A stretch of DNA of 64,000 nt, from the NCBI GenBank assembly GCA_019915015.1, contig JAHBBC010000052.1, positions 1-64,000 of the forward strand. Direction: 5' to 3'. Position numbers and translations under genes: made by a program. The notes under the pieces are model-generated. The model did not search any database and was not told the DNA's origin. It worked only from the letters and a program-made list of their open reading frames with translations. This document shows, piece by piece, positions 1-11,706 of this stretch (within the stretch, counting starts at the first letter, position 1; each line of letters starts with the position of its first letter). Source of the stretch: Auriscalpium vulgare (taxonomy: Eukaryota > Basidiomycota > Agaricomycetes > Russulales > Auriscalpiaceae).

Positions 1-91
1 AACCCTAAACCCTAAACCCTAAACCCTAAACCCTAAACCCTAAACCCTAAACCCTAAACCCTAAACCCTAAACCCTAAAACCCTAAACCCT
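1..91. repeat. Telomeric repeat tract, (CCCTAAA)n
   Basis: About twelve head-to-tail CCCTAAA units start at the first base. The last units drift (an extra A, then CCCTACAG) before unique sequence begins. The orientation puts the chromosome end to the left. The unit is seven bases, TTTAGGG on the G strand, not the TTAGGG usual in fungi. Confidence 0.97.
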
Positions 92-736
92 ACAGCCCAG
101 TTGGGGTGTTGTTTAATGTGTGGATGTTGTCTGCAGTGTAAGAGTGTCAGAGTGAGCAGAGTACAGATGTTGCTGAAGGTGCGCTAGCACTATGTGAGTA
201 TTGTCAGAAGATGTGAATACATAGTGATGACGGGCGACGTGAGTGACACGCTAGGGGTGGCATGCACCGTGAGCAGGTTGGGGCTCGGTCGGGGGGTGCA
301 GTGGCAGGTATCACGCCATGCAGGGTGCGTGTAGCTGCACCCGTCGATGCTGGCACTGGTGGACGGCACTGCTAGATGCCAAACAATAATTGTTGCCAAC
401 ACTTGAGCTCAAAAGCGATGACGTCATTTCGGCTTTTAAATGCACTTTAATACCCGGAATGATGTCATCGTCTCTTCCTACCGACTGTGCACTGTTCGAT
501 GTTCAATCCTGGCAATATAATCACTGTGCGCGTTGTATGGTCTGAGTAAGTTTCATAGGCAACAATACATGTGTAGTGTACAGTGTATCATCCCGTGAGG
601 CCGGTGAGGGAGCTGAAAGCACGAGTGAACAAAGCGTGGGACTGAATTTCCAAAAAAGGCGACACAGACTGTCGTTGCATGGGTCAAAAAAATGCTGGAT
701 GTAGATGACATAAGCAACGATTCAAAGGAATCGTAA
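92..736 (-). mobile_element. Hairpin-ended repeat element, telomere-proximal copy
   Basis: Read on the minus strand from 736, this begins with a 7-bp stem-loop (ACGATTC/GAATCGT). About 100 bp follow that match 13808-13910 and 23265-23370. Further in lies the CRE-like palindrome at 417-469, also present in the 13.8-kb copy. The stem-loop sits exactly at the junction with the F-box pseudogene, so this is an insertion or rearrangement edge. No protein is encoded. The far end merges into the telomere, so its true length is unknown. A Helitron-like terminus is one possible class, but I see no CTRR end. Confidence 0.6.
417..469. repeat. CRE-containing palindrome
   Basis: An imperfect inverted repeat of about 53 bp. 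Both arms begin GATGACRTCATT, which includes the bZIP/CREB-type site TGACGTCA on the left. The centre is AT-rich. Relatives lie at 14062-14115 and 14265-14316, and more distant ones at 26959-27010 and 34317-34367. Confidence 0.7.
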
Positions 737-2136
737 CCAGCGGTCGCCCAGGTGGACCAAAGCAAAAGTGCCTGGTCCTGTAGCACACATCTCTGAAATA
801 TCACCGTGCGTTCCGCCCTGCCCCACCTCGCTTCCGCTAGAAAACCCCCGGAGTGGAAGAGGCTGACCTGTTCACAGTCGTGGATGGTGACCCGAGCGAG
901 TTGCGGGAGGAACTGCCCGCCCTGAGCACCCACGCAGGCTCTCATCCACCCTTCGGCCCCACCCTGGTTGAGGGTGACCACAGTGAGCTGGTGTAGGGGA
1001 CACATGACTTCCCTCCAGACTGAAAAATCCGGATTCATGGTGGCACCAAGGTACCGAAACGCCTGTATGTTTCGCCTTCTGAGCAGCCGCAGGCAAGCGG
1101 ACAGCCACGCCATACGGTCCTCATAAACGGAGACGACTATTGTCGCATCTTCTGTATCATTCGTGATGTGGAGACAGCAGCTTGTGTCATTGTTCCGCAC
1201 GGACACAGAGACTGTCGTAGGTGTCTGAAGAGTAGGCTGTGGGTGGCATGACAATGAATAACGTGGGCTCATAGGCAGAAATTCCAAACATACGCTGCTC
1301 TCCGGAAATGCTAGGGCAGCTGCAATCCCTCCCATCTCGGACGGATCAATGTGACCATTGCTGAGCGTGATCTTCCGTTGACAGGTGGGGGGGATTATCA
1401 CCATGGATAGGAACTGCAGCATCCCATCCGGAGGGCCACGGCCTGTGAGACGCAGGACCCGGAGGTGGGGTAATGTCACGGCTTGTACTTCCACACCCAT
1501 GTGGAAGTCAACGTTGAACTCCAGGTGCTGCAATGAAGCGAATGTCCGAAGGGGCTGCAGCGCTCTGGGGACTGAATAGTTGTTGCGGTCGATGAATCCA
1601 TAGCTGACTCGGTGACCAAGTGAGATGTTGGTCAGGCTATGGCATCCCTGGGAGAGAAATTCGGTGGGCTATTCATGGCGCCCGACCGGTGTAGCAAGCA
1701 AGATGCCCACCAGCGCGTCCGCCGGGCCAGTCATCCGCCGCAGCAGTGAGTAGGTGTCACCAGCTTGTCGAAGATCAACATGTCGTAGACGACCCTGGTG
1801 CTTGATGAGGAGTGCACAGGTTGCATGGTCGAGCTGGCGGCGGGCGATGAAGTCGACCAAAGCATGTTTTGAGCGTTCAAACAACTCTGTGGTCCACCAC
1901 GGCCCATACCCCATGTCGATATGTGTCCACAGGTCGCCCTGGTGTAATGCCACCTCGCGCAAATAGCGGTTCAGGCCACTCAACGCGAGCAACTCTCTCA
2001 TCGAGTGTCCGTATTCATCGGCGACAAGCCGGAATATCTTCTCAACGACCTCAACGGGCTGGTTCTGGAGGACCATGACGGGGTTTCTGTGGGAGCACGC
2101 TGTGAGCCATATGTACCACATGCGTCGTAGGGGCAT
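737..2136 (-). pseudogene. F-box-like protein gene, broken and truncated
   Basis: The minus-strand reading frame opens at 2136. It carries an F-box-like start (QPVEVVEKIFRLV, then LLALSGLNRYLREVALHQG) followed by a leucine-rich-style C-terminal region, as in the expanded F-box families of mushrooms. F-box proteins are substrate adaptors of SCF ubiquitin ligases. The frame is interrupted by one TAG at 1669-1671 and then continues in the same frame without another stop to about 737. A 42-nt in-phase intron ending at that TAG is conceivable but its donor (GTGGGC) is poor. After residues LLLWSTWATAG the coding sequence runs into the hairpin element, so the 3' end is lost. I consider it a pseudogene. 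The F-box gene at 5972 is a relative. Confidence 0.7.
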
Positions 2137-2449
2137 TTACGCACTTTCGGTGATACAGCGACGAGCTCGTCTGCCACCCATGGATGGCCCTCTGGCGTTT
2201 ATATATCCTCACTGCATTTCAAATCGCGCACTTTCTGCTGTCAACGGGATTCTTCGCAGCGGCCTTCTCTGCCATGTCGGCATTCATTTCCGCATCTGAG
2301 TTGAATTTAATTTTAACCTTGTCTATATCTGGCATTTAATTTTCTTGCGCAGCGCGACTGCTCTTCTCTGCGCCATCGCATGAACACTCTCAATTTGGAA
2401 GACACAACGAGGCGAGGAAGGCGTCACTGCAAGCTCAGCTGGTAACCCA

Positions 2450-2760
2450 CTCGGCCTGTCCGTCCAGGACGGACAGCGCGCGCGGGGCCTAAGCTGTCCT
2501 CACGCATAGCGGTGCCCCTCAATCTGTCCGTCCCGGACGGACACGCGTGGGTGGCACCGCACCTGGACGGACAGGCCGAGCGCGGGGCCTAAGCTGTCCC
2601 CACGCACAGCGGTGCCCCTCAATCTGTCCGTCCCGGACGGACACGCGTGGGTGGCACCGCACCTGGACAGACAGGCCGAGCGCGGGGCCTAAGCTGTCCC
2701 CACGCATAGCGGTGCCCCTCAATCTGTCCGTCCGGACGGACACGCGTGGGTGGCACCGCA
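2450..2760. repeat. Minisatellite, 100-bp unit x3, with palindromes
   Basis: Three copies with an exact 100-bp period: AATCTGTCCG begins at 2521, 2621 and 2721. Each unit carries the palindrome GTCCGTCC-N-GGACGGAC or a near copy. The third copy has lost the central base. ORFs across it are by-products of the repeat. Confidence 0.9.
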
Positions 2761-3133
2761 GCTGCGCGCACATCTTGCTGCATGCCGTTGCTGTTTGCAT
2801 TGCCATATGCGATCTCGCGTCCATTTTGACACAGAACGCCTCGAGGAAACGTGATATGTAGTAGCTTATATGGCTCAACGTGAGAAGAAAATTCGAAAAT
2901 TTGTGCCAATACTCCAACGAAGCTCTTGTTATGCGTGACCTCAGTCTGATTGACAACACAACATGGCCCGTTGGTACCATTCAGTGGGTACAGTACTGTA
3001 TATGACCGCCAGGGACCCCTCACATCAGAGCGGCAACTTCTGCACTGCGCACCAGATGACCTTCCAACCGCGCACAATGATGACGGCGCTAGATGGGGTA
3101 TCAGCCACAAGAGTTCCCTTACAGTGAAATAAC

Positions 3134-4149
3134 TTACGATGTACTCTCTGTGGCGACAGATGGCAACCATGCAGTGGCAGTTAACCAGACTTTCAGAGCT
3201 CTGAACCCCCAAACAGTTGCCCGTATACTGGGACGTATGTGGGCTGCCTCCACAGACAGAGCATGGCCAAATGCGTTCAGGCAAGTGATATCTGGACCTG
3301 TCTTCCCTGAAATCTGTGCCAACATTGTTACCTCACCGCTGGACCAAGCGCCGAAGAAAAGGACTGACCTCCAACATTGTGGATATCGCGTGTCCCAAGC
3401 CGAATACATCGAACTGAAACGGGTCACCAGCGTTCTCCTTGTCTTTGGGGTGTAATGTGCCACAACTGTATCCACATTCGCAGTCTCTCCCAGTCGGTAG
3501 TTTGGCAACCATCTAGATGACCCGAAATCAATGAAGAAGACCTTGTTCCCTTCCTTGTCAAACACAAGATTGGAGGGTGCAATGTCCTGGTGAGGAGAAA
3601 TATTAGTGAATCCCTGGCAACCAGTTGTTTCCAAAAGTAGGCCCACAATATAAGCTATCTTGTTGTCATGCATGAAGCGCACTCCCTACAGGTGAATGAT
3701 CAGTTTTCCATGTCAGATATTATATATTTGGTCTGCCAATAAATACCTCAATTAGTTGTTCAATGACATTCAAAAACTCCACTGGGGTCCGCGCCAGAGC
3801 CACATGACTCGGTCTTGCGTCGACATTCGAGGCATGACAATTATCGCTGTAGATTCACACTCCAATATCTCGGCAGGGATTGTGTGGTTATGACGGTGAG
3901 GCAGGTGGGTGAGGATGCGCAGGATGGATAGCTCCTCTGAGTCGCGGTCAACGACCTTGATCACATACTCCTCGCCCTCATGTCCGTCTGCGAACACCAC
4001 AGTCGATTGCCAGTTCTACACATCGACTCGTCAGGACGTTCTGCCAGTCGAGAACGTAGAAATTGCCTCACCGCTGTCCTGCTGGTCAATACAATGCGTC
4101 TCCTCGCAAGGGCCTCGAGCTGATCATCCTGCCAGACGTATGGCTGCAT
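3134..4149 (-). pseudogene. Protein-kinase-like gene, frameshifted
   Basis: Reading the minus strand I find a kinase-fold series: YVIKVVDRDSEELSILRIL (candidate beta-3 lysine and C-helix glutamate), a segment ending MHDNKIAYI, then DIAPSNLVFDKEGNKVFFID and FGSSRWL (catalytic loop and DFG). Introns of about 55-60 nt fit before GVRFMHD and between AYI and DIAPSN. The HRD triad would be degenerate (Y-I-D). Two one-base frame shifts are needed, one after IIVMPR and one at HYTPK, to keep the fold (next segment PFQFDVFGLGHAIS). This is probably a decayed member of a basidiomycete kinase-like family. A sequencing error could explain one shift but hardly both. Confidence 0.6.
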
Positions 4150-4318
4150 TAATGTTATGGTGGATAGAACAAAGAGGGGCGACAAACTAAGTTCAGAGCA
4201 AGATATCTGCTTTGCACTCAGTTTCTGACTCCGCTGCGACAACCTTACAATAATAGATGGAGGTACATAAGGAACCCAAAGCGATTTGTGGACCACGCTG
4301 CTCTTTCTCCCAACCACC

Positions 4319-4935
4319 ATGTCCCCTCTACCAAACATTGTCTTTGTCCGCGTCGCGGACCGTCTCGAGGACTTGCTGAGCTCCGGGGATACGCTACAAA
4401 CGTTCGCGACGAGCGTCGTCCCCGTGATCGTCCCTGTGGACGACGAGCTAACGTGCGTACTCCAACATGTTGCCCTTAGTGTAGCTCACATTACATTCAT
4501 GTCAGCGTCGCTATCATGCAAACGTCTGAATCACACAACTTCAATGAGAGCCGAAAGCGCTACAGCATTACGGATGCGGTAGGGTTGTATTGGGTGTCAA
4601 CGGTGTACATCACCGACGTCCTCGGCACCACCAACTGGCGCGCCATCGTCAAAGCCCTCACGAGGGCCTTGAGGAGGCTCGGCACCGGCCCCAGCAGCGC
4701 GCAGCCGCTCAGCGCCACCGAGAGTGTCCTCGTCCAGGTGGGTCCCCTCCGTCTCTACCATGCAGGGCACATGCTGATGCGGTACAGTAAAACCGCGGGC
4801 CGAAGCCGGCCCGCCGGCCCCCACGTGAGCGTCCGGATGGTGGAGGACGGCGGAGCAAGCGGGCGGTGGGGCGCATGTGCTGAAAATATTCTTGGTTCGC
4901 GTTTGTTGTACAATCATGCTGTATTGTCGCTGTGA
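4319..4935 (+). CDS. Hypothetical protein, two exons
   Basis: ATG at 4319, exon 4319-4452, intron 4453-4505 (GTGCGT...CAG), exon from 4506. The spliced frame gives MSPLPNIVFVRVADRLEDLL joined to a second exon containing VYITDVLGTTNWRAIVKALT and a serine-rich stretch. The C-terminal part after about residue 140 is low complexity, and another intron cannot be excluded. It is transcribed divergently from the kinase-like pseudogene, about 170 bp away. I do not recognise the family and see no signal peptide or membrane segment. Confidence 0.45.
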
Positions 4936-5971
4936 AGTACGAGTCATTGATAGTCATTGATTTTCCTGCCCCTGTCCAAACTCGAAAAGCGCCGCTGCGT
5001 GCGGCAGCTGCCTTACTTGTTGCACGCACGGATCGTCAGGTCGGGTGCGCCTCATCGATTCGCGATGAACATGCAAATGCCACGGGTAGATGACTACGTC
5101 TCAGCGCCGACGCGCCCAACCAATTGTCCCCTATAGTAGGAGACAATGAGGTTAGCGAGCTTGACAGTGTTAAATGCTCGACAGGATGGATTAAGTACGA
5201 CGGCACTTTTCACACCCCGGTAGCTTGTTTTCATGCCAGTGGAGCGCAGCCAAACTATGTAGGCAACAGGTGTCCGCCGCATCGACCCTATTTGTCCGTC
5301 GCGGACGGACGGTTCGCGGCACCCCCTGTGCGAACACGTGACCTGTATGGGGTGGTCAGGGAGCGTCCGTCCAGGACGGACAGCTCCACCCCTTGATAGC
5401 GACCTTGGCATATTGTTCGATGCTCGACTACGACAGCAGTGTTTACGCGCCACATCAGGGGAAGCCTGTTTCACGCCGGTGGGCAAGAAGTGTCCAATCC
5501 TCAGGGTGTCCGTACAGACGGCTCGTGCCTCTCCTGGCCAATCACGTGACCTGCATGAGGTGTCCCGCCTGAACCAGCTGCCAGCGATGAAGTTGTCATG
5601 TTCCTCGGCTGGCGTGAACCACTTTGTGGGCAGGCGCGCACGTGTCCGTCCGGGACGGACGCAACCTGGTGTCAGGGTTGGGCATGGTACCCTGACACAG
5701 GGTCACTGCGACAGGGTCGGTGACAAGCCTGCGTCAGGGTCGGTCATAGCCCTGCAGCAGGGCCAACATGTATAGTATATGATAGGCGATAGATTGTTGA
5801 TGGCATCACCAATGTATCATTCGCCTGGACATACCGGGAAAGCAGCTCGTATAAAAGGGCTGTGACCAGGTTTTCCTCTGGTGCAGCCTTTGAAAGCCCC
5901 AGTCTTGGTAGGTCTTCAAAGTCTAAGGCCCTTGCATTGATGATGCTAACGAAGTGGAGTAGTGATCAAGA
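4936..5971. repeat. Dispersed palindrome-bearing modules, no gene
   Basis: No convincing gene. Palindromes of the GTCCGTCC-N-GGACGGAC type lie at 5293-5310, 5363-5381 and 5642-5660. The module 5222-5400 (CATGCC..GTGGAGCGCAGCCAAA, CACGTGACCTG, then a palindrome) matches 7610-7770 in inverted orientation. At 5670-5765 a degenerate short repeat around CAGGGT is seen. Confidence 0.6.
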
Positions 5972-7340
5972 ATGCCCTCACGTCTGGCAGCAGAAACATT
6001 GGGAGAAATATTCCTATACTTGAAGGCAATCGTGAAACATTCACGGAGTGGAAGTTGGACGGTCGTCTTGCTGGTGTGCCGGGATTGGAATCACGTTGCC
6101 GTCAATTTGCCTGCACTGTGGGTCACAATCTACACCCGACATGGCCCGGGCGCTGTGGCGAAGTACCTCGAGAGGACGCGTCGCGCACCAATCACCCTGG
6201 TCGTGCGGCCAGTCAAACTGCGCCGCACATTATCGAAGCAGATGGTCAAAACAATCTTGGCTTGCCAGGACCGCTTGGAACGCCTCCATTTCTTTGTGAC
6301 TGATGATACTCGCGCCTTGTGGAGTGATCTTTCGAAGGAGGTTCTTGCCGGGCCATTGAAGTCACTTGCAATCTCCAACCATCCGGTGTACGCGGTGGAC
6401 TTGCGCATGCCGGAGGTACTGCGGTTCTGCGGCGCCTTCGCTGGCCTGACGAACCTTGCAGTGCGAATTCACCTTCTGCCCGGAGGCACCCAACCAACCA
6501 TCACCTTGCCGAAACTGGAGAACCTGACTATTTGGGGGGAGTCCATGGAGGAGGCTACAACGCTCATCTCACACATCCATCACCCATCCAACTGTCAACG
6601 TGCCTATATGTGGTTCCCCAACGATTGGCCAGAGGCCTACCCAGCGATATCAGAGGAGGCGTTCATCCGGCTCATGGTGAATCCCCCCACTGGAATGGGA
6701 CAGGTGGGGTTCAGGTTATATTTTGCAATTCATTCAATGAAGGGTTGAACATCTTTTACAGGAGAATGTCGAAGACATTGCCTACGATGCTTGTATTGAA
6801 AAATGGGAGGGCCACCTGAGGATCCATATAATCGCGCGCACGCACGGTGACGAGGTTAAGGCCTGCTACATCACTGTCCCTTGGCGCCTCGCGCTGAGTC
6901 GTCATCTTGCCCAGGCTGCTGTCCCTGCGATGTCCGGGCTCAAGATAGAGCGGCTGCTTTACTCAGTAGGCGACACGTCGGCCGATGAAGATGTGTGGAG
7001 GGAATGGCTGGCATCGGCCCACCACCTGTACGAGGTGACGGTCGACGGACACAACGCGCTGGCCTTCTGTCAGGCGATGAGTAAGGCGCCTGTGGATGGG
7101 TCGTACCTGCCCAGCCTGCACACGTTGAATATTGACGAGGTGAACTTCATGAACTCCCCGACTGCGACATTCCCCCAGGATGTCGAGATGTGGAGGACGA
7201 GTCGGGATCGGGCTGCATTTTCGGTCATGCTTTCGTGTTGCAGGATGACAAAAGGGATACTCGCGGCGTGGGAGGAGGGAGCTCCAGGGCTAAAGATAAA
7301 GAGGTGGAGCTGTACGGTTGTTAAGGTGAAGGTGGCTTAG
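5972..7340 (+). CDS. F-box-like protein, two exons
   Basis: Exon 1 is 5972-6703 (244 codons). The intron is 6704-6761 (GTGGGG...TTTTACAG, 58 nt). Exon 2 is 6762-7340, giving about 436 residues with no in-frame stop. The N terminus has an F-box-like motif, RLAAETLGEIFLYL followed by LLVCRDWNHVAVNLPALWV. The rest resembles the variable leucine-rich region of mushroom F-box proteins. The predicted role is a substrate adaptor for an SCF ubiquitin ligase; the substrate is unknown. The last part of exon 2 (from 7154) is duplicated at 18895-19081. It is the only F-box gene in the window that appears intact. Confidence 0.7.
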
Positions 7341-8106
7341 GTACAAGTTGTTTAAGTCCTGTTTCAAACAAGTGTTATCGCACCATCATGTCATGCAGGA
7401 TGAACGTCGAGGACGGACCGCGCAGCGCGCGGCGAGATATAAACATAGCGCAGAGAGGAATGTAAATGGGCCTGAAACATCACAATAGTGAGACACCTAC
7501 CAGGCAGGGCAAATTAAGGCATTCCGCCACCATAATTCGCTATTGGAACACCTCGAAAGCGGTGGTTGTTGCTAAGGTGGGGGTTTGGGAATGCGACATG
7601 GGACGGGTTGTTGAGGTCGCTCTGAGGGGATGGGCGCGTCCGTCCGGGACGGACGCTCGCAGACCGCCCCATGCAAGTCACGTGATTTTGCAGGAGAGCC
7701 GCGTCCGACGTCGCGTCGCGCGACCGTCTGCCCACATAATTTTGGCTGCGCTCCACCGGCATGATAACAAACTACCTGATATGGCGCGTAAACAGGGCTT
7801 CGAGGATTTCAGAATTTGTCAAGGTCGCTATCAAGGGTTGGGAGTGTGCGCGTCCGCCAGGACGGACACTCCCAGGCCACCTCTTACAGGTCACGTGATT
7901 GCGTAGGAGTGCCGCGCGGCGTCCGCGGCCGTCCGTCCGCGACGGGCCCTTGCGGTTGTCTTATAATTAGTCGGTTGTCTCAGGCCGCCTGGGCGAGAAC
8001 GAGCCGGCGTGGGAAGGAGTCTGCGAGCTTGCGCCAGTCCGCCTCTCGTACCGCGTCCACCACCGCTGCAGCCTCCACCACCAAGCACCCTGCACACCAG
8101 CATCCG

Positions 8107-8570
8107 ATGCGCTTGAACAGGACCGAGCCCAGTTGGAAGCGAGAGGCTCGCAAGCTGAAGCAGCGAGAGGAGACGGCCATAAGATGGTGGGTCCTATGAG
8201 CACTCGCCCGTCGCAGATCGCTCACAGCGTGGAGCAGGGGCGCGCCAGCCTCCGGATGTGTCTGGAAGGACGGCGGGATTGTGTGGGATCCTGTCCGGGC
8301 GGCATTGCTGCGGAAGAAGCGGGGCACGAGCGAGAGGGGAGTATTTGGTGGGCCACTGAGGGCCCCTGCGGGGCCTCCACGCGTCACCGACCAGATGGTC
8401 CGCAACGCGATCGCTGCTGTCTGGAGGCGGAATGGCTGGGGCGTCTCGGGGGTGGGCAATGGCGGGGAAGGGGACGCCTGAGGCGGCTCGGGGTGGAATG
8501 GCTGGCATGACGACGTCTGGGGCGGTGGGTTTGCCGGCGTTGACGAGTCCTCGTCCTCGGGGAGTGGATG
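8107..8570 (+). pseudogene. WG-repeat protein pseudogene, copy 1
   Basis: The frame starts MRLNRTEPSWKREARKLKQ, has an in-frame TGA at 8197-8199, then continues with ASGCVWKDGGIVWDPVRAAL. This aligns with the gene at 51037-51528 (PVSGYVWIKGGLAWDP). A second stop at 8479-8481 replaces a tryptophan codon that survives in copy 2 (19847-20326). The lost tail would be rich in Trp-Gly pairs. Confidence 0.6.
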
Positions 8571-8733
8571 AGACGGCCTCCGCAGCGGGCGCCGCACGTA
8601 GCTCCCACCGAATACAGTCGCTGCATCTGTGCCCCCCTCTTGCCCGACGCGTGGCCTTCACTGGCATTTGCAAGTGTTTGCAAGGGCGTCACAGGTGGTC
8701 CTTCCTTGCCAGACAGATCAGTGCAATGGGGTG

Positions 8734-8997
8734 TCAATAGACTGTAATATAGATGTGTCTGTCTACAAAGGAAGATACATAAAACTTTCTACACTTGTCG
8801 AGGACGTTCTCTGAAGTCAGTGGCGAGGAGCTTGCGGCCCGAATTGCAGCATGAGGTGCACGCTCCGGTGGATGTCCTTGACGGCAATCGCGCTTGCCTG
8901 CCTGCGGAGGCCCGTTCGGAACTTTCGCGACACCCGGTAAGTACATGAGATGGTTCGGCTCTGACGCTGGCCCGAACGGTGGAAACCACTCCACGTA
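8734..8997 (-). pseudogene. Plavaka-type transposase C-terminal remnant, copy 1
   Basis: The minus-strand translation ends FYVSSFVDRHIYITVY, matching the C terminus of the transposase at 52833-56304 (FHVSSFVDRHTYITIY). Its upstream part is displaced to 11548-11650 by the inserted element 8998-11547. Frame shifts are present, and everything upstream of the last 120 residues is missing. Confidence 0.75.
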
Positions 8998-11547
8998 CAC
9001 CGCCAACTCAACCAGATATCACAGAGAGCTCCGGCGCGGAGCACCTGAGCGACATCTTCCTGAAATGTCCGTGGGATCTTAATTTGAGGCCCCGGAGATC
9101 ACAGCGCGTAGTTATCTGTAGGATACCTCTGAGATATCTATGAGATATCTCGAAGAGACAGTACAGATATTTTGCCTGGGCTCTCGAAAAATTTGGATAT
9201 CTGTGAAAGCTCTGGAGAAAATTTCCCCCCACTCGTGCCATCACACTGTTGTTTGATGGAAGTGTCAAGCAAGCCTGCCCTAAACACACTCATGCCCGCG
9301 TGACCATGTTCAATGTTCAACCTTCGAGCGTCGCCAACCCTCTTTCCTCCCGACTTCATCACTTCCCGCATGCCGGCCACGATGATACGTCTCTGCAAAT
9401 ACCAACCTGACATGAACACTGGATCCGAAAGGCCGTGGATGACACCACTCAGAGAAAACGCCAGCCTCACGCTCCCGCAGTCGCGCTCGAGTCCGTCCCA
9501 CTCGCCGCTTCGTCCGCCCTGTCTGCCGCCCTGTTCGCTCGCCGCCCTGTCTGCTCACTGTCCTGTCCGCTTGCTGCCCTGTCCCGCTCGCTGCCCTGTC
9601 CCGCTCGCTGCCCTGTCCCGCTCGCTGCCTAGCACAACTGCGCTGTCTGCTATGTCGCGCTTCCCATCCTCCAAATCGTCCGGACTCCGCCGTCTGTCGA
9701 CATTCCTCATCGTCATTCTTACACCGCCAACCCGACCGCATCTTTCCGAGATCCTCGAGTCCTACAGTTGGACAAGATTCTCGCTCAAGATCTTCTAACA
9801 ATTGGGCCAAGCTCCACACGTCATTCACAGCGACAGCTGGCCTGAAGCTTTTGCAGCTCTTGCGCGAAGATTCCGGCCACTATCTAGACAAGATTACAAT
9901 TCTCTCAATCTTCTGCCGTGGGGCCCTCCGCAACCACCGCCACCCTGTCACCCCCTTCACCTTCCGCACTAGTACTGTGCGCCCTCCGTTCCCCTGTTTG
10001 CGCGAGTCGCCGTCATCTTTGCCGCTGTCTCGGCTTATTTCGTAGGGCCTGCGACATGCAAATTGAGCCGCACAAGGTTCGTGCCCAATATTCCTCTTTC
10101 ACGGGTGCGCCTTTCGTCATGGTGCAGTCGGAGCGCACGCAATTTTGTTGAGCATTATGTACATATGATAAAGATAAAACTGAGAAACATGAGCTATCTG
10201 CTGCGCAATTGAACAGTGCAACGCGGCCGTAACGGTAAACCCAAGCCCAACAGAAGGCGGTCACAAGGCAAGGCGTTTGTGAGATGGTCTGTGCGCGACC
10301 ATTTTCGGTGCGTGGGAAAGTCAACAGGACGCGCGTCGACTGCGAGTTGATTTGCCATGTTTCGCCTTCTATGCCTTCAACGTCGTCGTCCTACCCTGGT
10401 CCTACCTGCTCGTCCTCCGTCTGGTCCTGGTCAGGTCTCTCCCTGGGCTGCTTCCTTGAGTGTTTTCTTTCCTGTGTGCTGTTCGCTTCAGGCTAGGCTT
10501 TTGGGATCTGGCTGCCTTCTTGGGTACTCGTTCCAGCGGCCATGGCCGCCAACTCTAACTAACACGCTCTACTTTTTTCTTCAGGTGCGGGACACACCGA
10601 AGCCGGGGACCAACGACCGGCAGTGCGTGAGGTGGAGATGGGACGGCAATGCGCGGAGGCAGTGAGAGCGCCAGGGTATGGAGACGGTGAGCGAACGAGG
10701 TTGGCCGTTGGCGCAACCCTGTCCGAGCCCCTTTGTGGCCGCACACGTAGTTCATGCACCTAGATGTAGTATTTATACCTGCGAAGATGTGCTACTGTGT
10801 GTATCTAGTCCTTGCAGTAATCAGCATTGTTTTCTGTTTAACATGTCTGATCATGGCTCCCCAATAATGCCTAATAAATGGTACATATAATGCCCTGCCT
10901 GCAGACAGCCGTGGAAGATTCCCGCTAACTCTTCTCAAAGCTTGCTCTTGGTGAAGCTTCAGTAAGAAGAGGGGCCGAGATTCTCCAAGAGTTCGTCGGA
11001 GATGCGGCAAGAGTTGCCTTGGCATCTGTGGGAGAATACGTCAGAAGACTCTCCGAAGCTCTGGCCGGAACGGCGGTGTAGGCTAGGACTGTTTAGCCAG
11101 CAACATATCGGGAGAGCTGGGGTACTGCTGGGACTGCCTGCCTACTCACGCTCCTTGTGTAGTGTTTATTGATGTTGTCATTGGGAGACTCTACTCTTAC
11201 TATTGTAAATACATACTACAGTAATACATGCAGTACCTTTCAATGCTAGTTTGCTGAGCACCACATAAGCGGCGAGCAAAAATTTTAAGCCCGGAGAAAT
11301 CAAGGGAAATAATCAAGCGGTGTATATTTATAAGCGAGAGCCACGGCCGGCACCTCGAAGACCTGGCGCATTGAATACCTGTGGGATATCCTAGGAGATC
11401 TTTGCTAGGTATCTGAATTTTCTAGCTCTCCTGTGATACTCATCTTCAGACCTCACAGGCCTGCCCTCGATATCCTACAGCTCTGATCACAAGGACTCAA
11501 GCATATTGTGCCGAGTCTTTAACTCAGACCCGGTTGAGTTGGCGGTG
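8998..11547. mobile_element. Non-autonomous TIR element, 2550 bp
   Basis: The ends are perfect 16-bp inverted repeats, CACCGCCAACTCAACC, flanked by TA on both sides (8996-8997 and 11548-11549). The empty site is preserved at 20747-20756 (CACGTACGCG) in the duplicated copy, which proves insertion. If the ends are drawn one base further in, the target duplication is GTAC. TA duplication suggests a Tc1/mariner-like target, but no transposase is encoded. Inside are GAGATATC-rich subterminal stretches near both ends (9070-9220 and 11380-11480) and a CTGTCCCGCTCGCTGCC tandem stretch near 9560-9630. Confidence 0.85.
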
Positions 11548-11700
11548 TACGCGAGGTGGGCGGGGCCAACGTAGTCCATTGGAAAAGCTGCCGCGCGAGC
11601 TTTCACCGGGAGGGTGAAGACGACGCGCACCTGCGCAGCTTGATACCCTACAGCGGCAGCGTTAGCATCTCAGCTGCTCCTGTCGGGGACCGCGGCGTAC
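11548..11700 (-). pseudogene. Displaced upstream part of the Plavaka remnant
   Basis: This continues the open frame broken at 8997. On the minus strand it encodes a segment equivalent to AQLRAIFSLPVRAREA of the intact transposase (here AQVRVVFTLPVKARAA). It is almost identical to 20753-20905. The splice acceptor region of the last exon (TGTAG before GGTATC) is still recognisable. Confidence 0.65.
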
Positions 11701-11706
11701 CTATCG

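Larger units (their letters stand above)
7154..8997. repeat. Segmental duplication, copy 1
   Basis: Nearly identical to 18895-20752. It carries the end of the F-box exon 2, a WG-repeat pseudogene and a Plavaka transposase tail. The left edge, CTCCCCGACTGCG, is where copy 2 abuts interstitial telomere repeats. The right edge is the insertion point of the element at 8998-11547; homology resumes at 11548. Confidence 0.92.

Noticed and set aside
9310..9828. 172-codon minus-strand ORF and its plus-strand counterpart
   Set aside because: Built largely from a short CTGTCCCGCTCGCTGCC tandem repeat inside a non-autonomous element; no family resemblance.
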